Assembly: GCA_946803715.1 (NCBI GenBank)
Contig: CAMPET010000144.1
Coordinates: 1 to 31,016 of the forward strand
Direction: 5' to 3'
Length of the DNA: 31,016 nt
From: Beroe ovata
Taxonomy: Eukaryota > Ctenophora > Nuda > Beroida > Beroidae
Positions 25,301-31,016 of this stretch are shown here, piece by piece (position 1 is the first letter of the stretch; every line of letters begins with the position of its first letter). The position numbers and the translations under genes were made by a program. The notes beneath the pieces were generated by a model, which saw only the letters and a program-made list of their open reading frames with translations, ran no database searches and had not been told where the DNA came from.

Positions 25301-28300
25301 CGAGAACTTGTTAATCGCATAGTGTCCAGTGTCCTCATTATCCTCATTGTAATCAGCCACGTGACGTGCAGAATCGAGAAACAGTCGGAATCTCATGCTA
25401 TTTTCCGCTCTGTTAGTGTATGCTAAGTGCTGGGCTGTCTTGTAGTCAGAGTAGAGTTTCACCGAGGCTCGAGGTGATCTGAGGACAGCTCTCAGGGGGT
25501 CCTCTGCCCTGGACAGAGATAGGACGATTGCAATGATATGAAACAGCAACATTTCCATCTGCTCGGAGGAGATGCATTGCTTTATAATACTTTCAACAGG
25601 TGTTTGATAAACCGGAATGTTACTAAAGTGAGTATTTTGCCACAGAGAGAACAATGGATTTGGCACCTCGTGAATTCCACTCGTGAACTCGACAGCTTTG
25701 CAGCACACGTGTTATAGATTATCGGTGAGAAAAATCCGAATTCTGAGAATCCGAATTCGTACCATTAATGTTCTATTTGTGTCTCAAAACCAGCTTGAGC
25801 TACAATAACTAGTGCTCCAAAACCCTTATTCTGACCCTTACCCCGACTCAAACTCTCTCCATAACCCAAACCCGCAGTTGTCGGCAAGCCGTACCTGGCA
25901 AAGTTGTAGATTGGAGCACTGGAGACATTTGTACCTCAAACCCAGTATAGGGTAACATCCGCAAACTCCACACTTTGCGTCATGTTTCACTGAGGAATAC
26001 AGATATTTGTTACATGTGACGTTGTGACATGACGAGTATCGCAATTCTTCATGTTTTGTTGTGCTCAAAATAATTACGTTTAAGAGGGTTACAGTACATT
26101 TTCCAATGAAAGGGCGTGGCAAAATGTTCAATTTCTTGCAACAATGAATAAGGGCGTGGGTTGAGTTTGATGAATGATGATGTAGCTTTCATACATGATT
26201 ATTAATTGCTGAGAAAAGTTGAAAATAGTTCAGCATTCGTACAATCATGCATGTCAAACTCTGGCCATCATTGGCTGAGATAATCAAACAGATTTTTGTT
26301 TGTTAGAAATCGTGTTTAAAACTGTAAGATCGTAGGAGGACAAATGAGAAAACTCTCTGAATTCAAACATTATTTGTCGGATTTAGGAGTAGATTGAGAT
26401 GCTGGTTCGAAATAGTTTTCTTCTTAAGGATCTATTCTACTTGACCATTTCACATGTTCACGACTCGCAAAATTCAATAACACGAAGCCAAAAAAAGACA
26501 TGTTATGCTTCCTATGGCATCGACTGCAATCACATATTATAAGTGTCAGTTGAATCCAGGAAAACGGATAAATTTAGCTAGTGATTATGAAATCAGGATA
26601 CATGACTGCTAAAAATTCAAGCAGGAACGGGGTTACTCGGAAATCCTAGGACCGGGGGTTGCTCGGAAATCTCAAATCTCGGTGCAGGAGGTCACATTTC
26701 AAGAATACAGAAATTTCAGATCATTCACAGAACGAGTTCCCGTTTCGCTCTGGTAGAGTGATATCACTTAGCCAAACATGCATAATTCCCGTATGATATT
26801 CTCGATTTCGGTATGTATATATTCGATATCCGAATGACAAATGATAGCATGATTACGGTAGTGGTTATATCGGGAGAACAGTATATATTCCTCATAATAA
26901 TTATCATAGATAGTCTGTGATCTCTCTCTGCATGCCGTGTGTAATTATAGCGACACGGGAAATGATAGATCATATCACGACACCAACAGCTACCTGATAA
27001 CAACAATTACACAACAACAACAACATGGTCATTGCAGAACGACAAAAACATGGCTGCGCTCACTTTCCTCCAGAGCTATACAAATCTGTTAGAGGAGGGA
27101 GAAAAACCAGGCTCAATCAAAAAGCTCTATTCTCCATACAGAGAACAAATCATCCAGTCTTTACACTGGCGCTACCACAAATAGGTAAATGAGATCATAG
27201 TAGTTGTGTAGTATCGATTTTCGAAAAACCAGCCAATTCGTGCCTGGAGAATCTTCTTTTACCTCGGCATGGAACGCGATTCACTGTTTCCTAAGTAACT
27301 ATTCGTTATGATTCCGGGGTAAATGAAGAGGGGGAAACAAAAACGGGCATTCTCAGAAATTGACCAAATGAAGAGGGCTAGAATCATGAGTTCAGCTTCT
27401 TAATGTCCATGAATATCAGCTATAAATGTCCATAAATAATGTCCACAAATATCAGCTATGACTCGATATTCATGTTTGATACGCATGAATTCATATCTAC
27501 AATCATAACCATTACTGGAACCCCAGCAATTTCCTTATGTCCTTGATGTCTAGACTTCTGACTCTCTACCACGAATGAACTTTCCTCCAAAATCACACAG
27601 ATTCATAGATGAGACTTGGCGATGAATCATGACGAAGAAATCGTGTAGTTTGAGAGATACACAAACAAGTTGTCTGTTCTCCCGTGTGTCTGTGGGTCGC
27701 TAATTACAGTCGTGTGTTATGAAGGGTAGATGATAATAGGGCGGTGTTACAGTGATCAATTAGTTCGTGATCTCCTGGTCCGCAGTCCAAACAAACGCAC
27801 AAACACAAGCACACACACAAACGTTAGTCAGGGGTTAATGTTAGTCGGAGATTTAGAGGTCAGCAATACAACCAGGACATCCTGGATTATTCCATGTTTG
27901 TCTCCCTGAACTGTCTTCGAAAATCACACCTCTAAGAGAGAAGAAAAAGGCCAGGCATGATATTCACTGGTGACTTTCTTGTCCTCATTTGGTGGAGCCC
28001 AGAATAGACTTTAGACTACGGACAAGAGGATAAATCGAGAGGTTCTGAGTAAATATCTATCTGGAACATAACTCTGATTCATAAACCATGAGCTCCTTAG
28101 TCAGGAATTCAATTCAAATCCAATAGAGCTTGCTCAATTTCCGGTATCGTGCTAGGATCTACCAGGCACATTCTGTGTCAATGAAACAGAAGCATAATGA
28201 AATGTGAGTTATTCATTCTCTTATAGTTTCGTAAGACTATCGTATTGTCATGTTGAATAACCAGCTTATGGAATAACATGAGAAACTTGATGACACAATT

Positions 28301-30036
28301 AGTGAGCGGAATTCGCGACTGCAGCACAAATGCATTTCCTGTGCTGCGGTTTAATATCATATAGGATCACAATTTACCCAGTATCCACGTCCACTTACTG
28401 GATTGGCTGACGTTTAGCCGGTAGAGAGTAGGAACCCAAGCCAGGTACTCTGGATCTGATTCGACCCACTTCAGGTATTGTTCCAGAGTGAGTCCACGGT
28501 GAGGGGAGAGGCCATGGTAACCATAGCAACAGTGTGCAACATTCTGTGAAGTGGTCGATCCTGGACATGGGAAATGCATGGGTTAAGTGCATATATAGTG
28601 GAAGTTCTAATTCAATTAGAGAAAGAAAATGTGAGGCTAATAGTGATTATTAGATTAATGGTCCCATTTATGTTGTTAGACGAGTGATCATTCATGAATG
28701 TGTACTCACCCAGAAGGCTGTTTTCACCACATGACATGACCAAGTATGAAGAAAGGTGGAGGAGGTGTGAGAGTTGCTGAAATGACAATTCCTTCCCAGA
28801 TAGTCTGGCCATTTCAAACAACACTGAAAATAGATGGTTACAAGGACGTTGTCAAAGTAGACATTCAGAAGTTAACATTTTACACGTCCTTAGTCTCACC
28901 ACAGAACTCCTGCTAGTACCTACGTCCTACATGTCTTCATGCCATGATAAAATCCGCTTACAACATGCATTAACATAGAAACAGTAAACAAGTTAAGGTG
29001 TTGAACAATGTTTACAGTATAACATGCATGATTCAGAAAGTTATGCTGCATTTCAATGTAACTGAAGTCAAGATCCTCAATGAGAATGCATAATGAAGAG
29101 GTTTATCTACTACAGTGATCCCATAAATGATAAAATCATATCAGCTATTGATATTTGTCCATAGCGAAACTCACTGCGATGCTTAGAAAGTGTGTCTGAG
29201 TTTGACAGAAGTATGACTGGTAAGTGGAGCTGTAAAGAAGTGAGTGTACTGTGAGGGTAAAGGATCGACAAGAAGGAAAGAATGAGACGAGCAGTTTCAT
29301 CTTCATTTATAGTGTATTCACCAGCCTCCTGAAATGCAAATGACATATTACAATTACTGCAATTCCAAAATAACTTGCTTATAACAGGTATCATGATAGT
29401 TGCAACTTGCACTCATATATTTAATGCACACCTGGGAGACTTCTTGAAGGAGTGATGTTATTATTGAACTGATTTCAGCTGGCTGTAGTACCAGGTTTGG
29501 ATTTTCAAGGCAGTGTTCTTCTACTGTTCTCATCCACATTTCTACTGTTACATGACAAACTGAAGAAGGAGTTAAATGTCAACATTGCACTGCAAATGAA
29601 AAAGTCATCAAACTATAGCGCAGTGATTATAGCAACTAATATACTTACACTTAGTTTTCTTCTGAATAAATCTCAACTTCATTGATAATCTGTAAATCCC
29701 ATAGGGGATGGTATTGAAGTCTACTAATTTGCCAAGCATTTGCTGCAGCAGATCCAACATTCTAATCCCTAGTATGAAGTTAGAAATGTGAAAATATGAA
29801 AAAAGTAATAAACTTGTGGGTGAAATGAAACTAAGAATATTACCTACAATGTATAAAATTTGAGGTAGTTTTCAGATCCTTAAAAGTAAGCAAGAACTTT
29901 TGATTGAAGTATTAAGTCTAAAACTGTCATTCAATGGTGAATATGTATCTCTTCATGACCAGTTTTAAAAAACCCACCTACCATTTATAAAACTCCCAGC
30001 CCTCTTCCATTTTTTCAAAGATCTGAGGTAATTCAT
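19321..30036 (-). CDS. Dystrophin-superfamily protein (EF-hand-like regions and ZZ finger, long disordered tail)
   Basis: Seventeen exons join in phase to 762 aa: 30036-29982 (tentative start), 29768-29649, 29544-29432, 29328-29175, 28823-28710, 28560-28399, 25989-25895, 22391-22320, 22099-22017, 21585-21382, 21258-21198, 21021-20868, 20693-20610, 20441-20400, 20298-20222, 20119-19752 and 19651-19321. IYRLSMKLRFIQKKTKL (about 43-59) matches dystrobrevin TYRTACKLRFVQKK. EF-hand-like regions span about 60-185. YLAWVPTLYRL matches CLVWLPLLHRL. The ZZ finger has all eight ligands: C246, C249, C261, C264, C270, C273, H283 and H287. The stretch after it resembles dystrophin and dystrotelin. No spectrin repeats, WW domain or coiled coil are visible. 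The tail has PPPY (399-402), PPPKPKR (491-497), four RNV repeats (611-640) and a Ser-Glu-Arg block (704-728). Intron 7 holds the protease gene. Orthology among dystrophin, dystrobrevin and dystrotelin is unresolved; the tail exons rest on phase and frame only. Confidence 0.85.
19430..19496 (-). repeat. Coding minisatellite (Ser-Glu-Arg repeat)
   Basis: Plus-strand units like CTCACTCCTC encode, on the minus strand, repeated Arg-Ser-Glu in the last exon of the dystrophin-family gene. The copy at about 586-660 has a different unit number, longer by seven residues and still in frame. Confidence 0.8.
22392..24247. other. Intron 7 of the dystrophin-family gene, 3' side of the nested protease
   Basis: This is intronic DNA between the protease stop and the ZZ exon at 22391-22320. 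It contains a duplicated 17-bp motif (ACCACAGTATTGTAGGT at about 22744 and 22766) followed by its inverse, and the microsatellite at 23117-23256. I see no further gene and no clear AATAAA for the protease. Confidence 0.5.
23117..23256. repeat. GT-rich microsatellite with 12-bp units and a single-N joint
   Basis: It contains a TG run at 23117-23136. A 12-bp unit (TATGCGTGTGTG) then repeats from about 23194 to 23256. A single N at 23190 resembles the joint marks at 250, 683 and 1004, so the contig may have been joined here. Confidence 0.85.
24248..25558 (-). CDS. Secreted papain-family (C1A) cysteine protease with C-terminal cysteine-rich extension, nested gene
   Basis: A single-exon gene of 436 aa. 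A signal peptide (MEMLLFHIIAIVLSLSRAED) is followed by an I29-type inhibitory propeptide (about 36-95; YAINKFSVMSEDE resembles its conserved core). The catalytic domain has oxyanion Gln140 and Cys146 in QGGCGSCWAF, His288 in SNHGVAMVGY and Asn304 in LLKNSWG, so all active-site residues are present. After about 350 a Cys-rich extension follows: an ShKT-like block (about 357-408, ending CPGTCSPSTC), then a short Cys motif (CPAGTVRCSDGVC). It probably acts in lysosomes or outside the cell. I start at ATG 25558; the frame is open 50 codons further upstream without ATG, and only the ATG start gives a signal peptide. It lies on the same strand inside the intron that splits the ZZ finger of the dystrophin-family gene, about 340 bp downstream of the ZZ exon. 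Confidence 0.93.
   Translation of the reverse strand: MEMLLFHIIAIVLSLSRAEDPLRAVLRSPRASVKLYSDYKTAQHLAYTNRAENSMRFRLFLDSARHVADYNEDNEDTGHYAINKFSVMSEDEKRAYHGLNVTETQAEDGEMIPELEVRGSANQESFLWTDMDAVTVTQDQGGCGSCWAFAGVAALETWYQKESGVLRRFSEQEILDCAYEATPSWDGCDGGGIGALFLWSKRTGRLATAEDRPYEHRDRRCRASKTPNGLKATKIVGNGFVDKTEDAHVRKLQDGAIAVSFFVTSKFHQYEYDIMRDTTCSTTDASNHGVAMVGYTTRYFLLKNSWGRDWGEEGFSRLSRNHHNCNLYKNSRYPIMRSTGGSDTGSDTPAFHTPKTCVEDDVYADYCSRVFQESGCCGDCTDTVDAHRKLMRRLREEICPGTCSPSTCEEGGEGRRCPAGTVRCSDGVCRHQHMCH
25559..25894 (-). promoter_or_regulatory. Upstream region of the nested protease
   Basis: This lies between the donor site of the ZZ exon and the protease start, so the protease promoter should be here or within the exon upstream. 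An AT-rich box reads TTATAAAG on the minus strand about 20 bp upstream of the ATG. A GAATTC-containing direct repeat (AATCCGAATTC twice, near 25735-25760) is also present. Most of the region is duplicated at 684-960. Confidence 0.35.
25990..28398. other. Intron 6 of the dystrophin-family gene
   Basis: A 2.4-kb AT-rich intron. A short imperfect repeat of a GGGTT(A/G)CTCGGAAATC motif occurs at about 26631-26672. A small plus-strand frame at 27050-27184 is listed separately. Nothing else is supported. Confidence 0.5.
27050..27184 (+). CDS. Possible 44-aa small ORF or unassigned exon
   Basis: An ATG opens MAALTFLQSYTNLLEEGEKP and continues to a basic, aromatic end (HWRYHK, TAG). A splice-donor-like ATAG|GTAAATG overlaps the stop, and a second frame from an ATG at about 27025 stays open up to that donor. 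It could be a first exon on the plus strand, a small peptide gene, or chance. It lies antisense inside intron 6 of the dystrophin-family gene. Confidence 0.18.
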   Translation: MAALTFLQSYTNLLEEGEKPGSIKKLYSPYREQIIQSLHWRYHK

Positions 30037-30096
30037 CAAAAGAGGTAAAATAGAAAAGAAAATCTTAGATTGCTGACCATATTGAAACATCCTGAT

Positions 30097-30189
30097 TTGT
30101 AGGATTTCACCCTACCCTTGCTGGCGGGATTTTATCCGTCGGGGCGGATTGAAAATGGCGCGCACCGACGGTAGGGTAAAATCCTACAA
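30097..30189. mobile_element. MULE-type MITE, copy 2 (93 bp)
   Basis: It has the same 20-bp termini as the element at 15345, with one mismatch between the ends. CATCCTGAT flanks it at 30088-30096 and 30190-30198. Its centre (GGCGGATTGAAAAT, then CGCGCAC) is shared with the copy at 30622. It lies about 60 bp upstream of the proposed first ATG of the dystrophin-family gene, so it may be in that gene's 5' UTR or a 5' intron. Confidence 0.92.
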
Positions 30190-30329
30190 CATCCTGATAA
30201 ACAATGGGTTTGCATAATGCATACCTATTGCAATTGCAATTATCAAATTTTATATCTATATCAACAGCAATATTAATAAAAAGTGTATTCATAATTCATG
30301 CAATAAATCACCGGTGATCACCTGCACAC

Positions 30330-30485
30330 TGGCCCTGCACTTCCGGGCGCGCCGCGCACTTAGCATGTGTGCACTGCACATGCACACGTTGCGCGCCCCT
30401 GTTCTACTCACTGGATTGAAAGTCAAAGAGAAAAGCGCAGCGCACTAAGAGTCATCGAGTCACGCAGCGCCGCGCAGGAACAACT
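30330..30485. promoter_or_regulatory. GC-rich patch upstream of the dystrophin-family gene
   Basis: A CG-dense stretch (GGGCGCGCCGCGC, then GCAGCGCCGCGC) lies in AT-rich DNA about 300-450 bp upstream of the proposed start. It contains a perfect palindrome-like core, GCATGTGTGCACTGCACATGC. It may be a promoter; no TATA box or initiator can be assigned. Confidence 0.25.
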
Positions 30486-30621
30486 TTACAAATTACATCA
30501 ATACTATACTACAACGTACAAATTTTAACAGACTAGCGCAAATTTAATTGATACAAATTCAATTTGTTCCTTTGACTTTGAAATTCGTTCAATTCAATTC
30601 ACTTGGGAACCAATAATCAGA

Positions 30622-30711
30622 TTGTAGGATTTCACCCTACCCTTGCTGGCGGGATTTTATCGGGGCGGATTGAAAATCGCGCGCACCCGACGGTAGGGTA
30701 AAATCCTACAA
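30622..30711. mobile_element. MULE-type MITE, copy 3 (90 bp)
   Basis: Termini and left 42 bp match the copies at 15345 and 30097. The 9-bp target duplication is ATAATCAGA (30613-30621 and 30712-30720). It inserted at the left edge of the 171-bp direct repeat that follows. Confidence 0.92.
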
Positions 30712-30718
30712 ATAATCA

Positions 30719-31016
30719 GATTGACGTACATTTTGGTTGTTCAAGTTTCAAATGGTCCTTCAGCTATGGTAGAAGTTTCAAATCAATTGGTCTATCCGTT
30801 TGGGAGCTATCCTCAAATGCTCACTCAAACTGACATGTTTTGGGTTGATAAGGGGTTATGGCGGCCACTAACTCAGGACCTGATCATCGGATTGATGTGA
30901 AATTTTGGTTGTCCGAGTTTCTAATGGTCCTCGAGCTATGGTAGAAGTTTCAAGTCAATCGGTGGATCCGTTTGGGAGCTATCCTCAAATGCTCACTCAA
31001 ACTGACACGTTTTGGG
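30719..31016. repeat. Direct repeat, period about 171 bp, running off the window
   Basis: A block of about 126 bp starting at 30719 recurs at 30890 with moderate divergence. The most conserved part is GGGAGCTATCCTCAAATGCT. The second copy ends at the window edge, so the array may continue. Not coding in any frame I can follow. Confidence 0.85.

Noticed and set aside
24248-25708. Longer protease frame extending upstream of 25558
   Set aside because: The extra 50 codons begin at GTG and contain no ATG. They would place a hydrophilic stretch in front of a clear signal peptide, so the start at 25558 is preferred.
29981-30027. Alternative reading of the first dystrophin-family exon (MEEGWEFYK, a WW-like GWEFY)
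   Set aside because: In that frame the exon ends in a phase that gives an immediate stop on joining to 29768, whereas the MNYLRSLKKW frame joins cleanly. A WW domain is therefore not supported.

Overview
This window is eukaryotic and almost certainly from an invertebrate animal. Its genes are split by short GT-AG introns, mostly about 60-250 bp. They include a metazoan-type PPP1R21, the splicing helicase DHX38/PRP16, a dystrophin-superfamily gene and a secreted papain-like protease with a cysteine-rich tail. Intergenic DNA is AT-rich with (GT)n microsatellites, small inverted-repeat elements and satellite-like tandem repeats. A sponge or another early-branching marine animal would fit, but the sequence does not settle the taxon.

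Layout. Positions 1-1003 are three fragments separated by single N bases (250, 683, 1004). Each is a second copy of DNA found elsewhere in this window (1273-1497, 19107-19510, 25618-25937), in the same order and orientation, so this is probably an assembly artefact from alternative haplotypes. Positions 1005-5746 (-) hold the 5' part of PPP1R21, ten exons, cut off at the N at 1004; its large intron carries four 545-bp tandem repeats. Positions 6253-10651 (-) hold a complete nine-exon DHX38 of 1,134 aa. Positions 13223-16417 (+) hold the last four recognisable exons of a gene I cannot name; its intron contains an antisense 146-aa ORF and a small transposon. Positions 16418-19320 are intergenic, apart from one weak ORF and duplicated 3' flank.

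Positions 19321-30036 (-) hold a 17-exon dystrophin-family gene, assembled exon by exon with consistent phase (762 aa, first exon tentative). It has the two EF-hand-like regions and a full ZZ zinc finger, then a long disordered tail with a PPPY motif, a PxxP motif, RNV repeats and a polymorphic Ser-Glu-Arg repeat. A complete papain-family protease gene (24248-25558, -) sits inside its seventh intron, the one that splits the ZZ finger. Positions 30037-31016 hold a GC-rich, promoter-like stretch, two small transposons and a 171-bp direct repeat.

Roles. The genes do not form a pathway. DHX38 and PPP1R21 are housekeeping functions (second-step splicing; endosomal sorting). The dystrophin-family gene and its nested protease are linked by position only. 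Three non-autonomous elements share 20-bp terminal inverted repeats, and each is flanked by a perfect 9-bp target duplication. That points to a Mutator-type (MULE) family and is the clearest mobile-DNA signal here.
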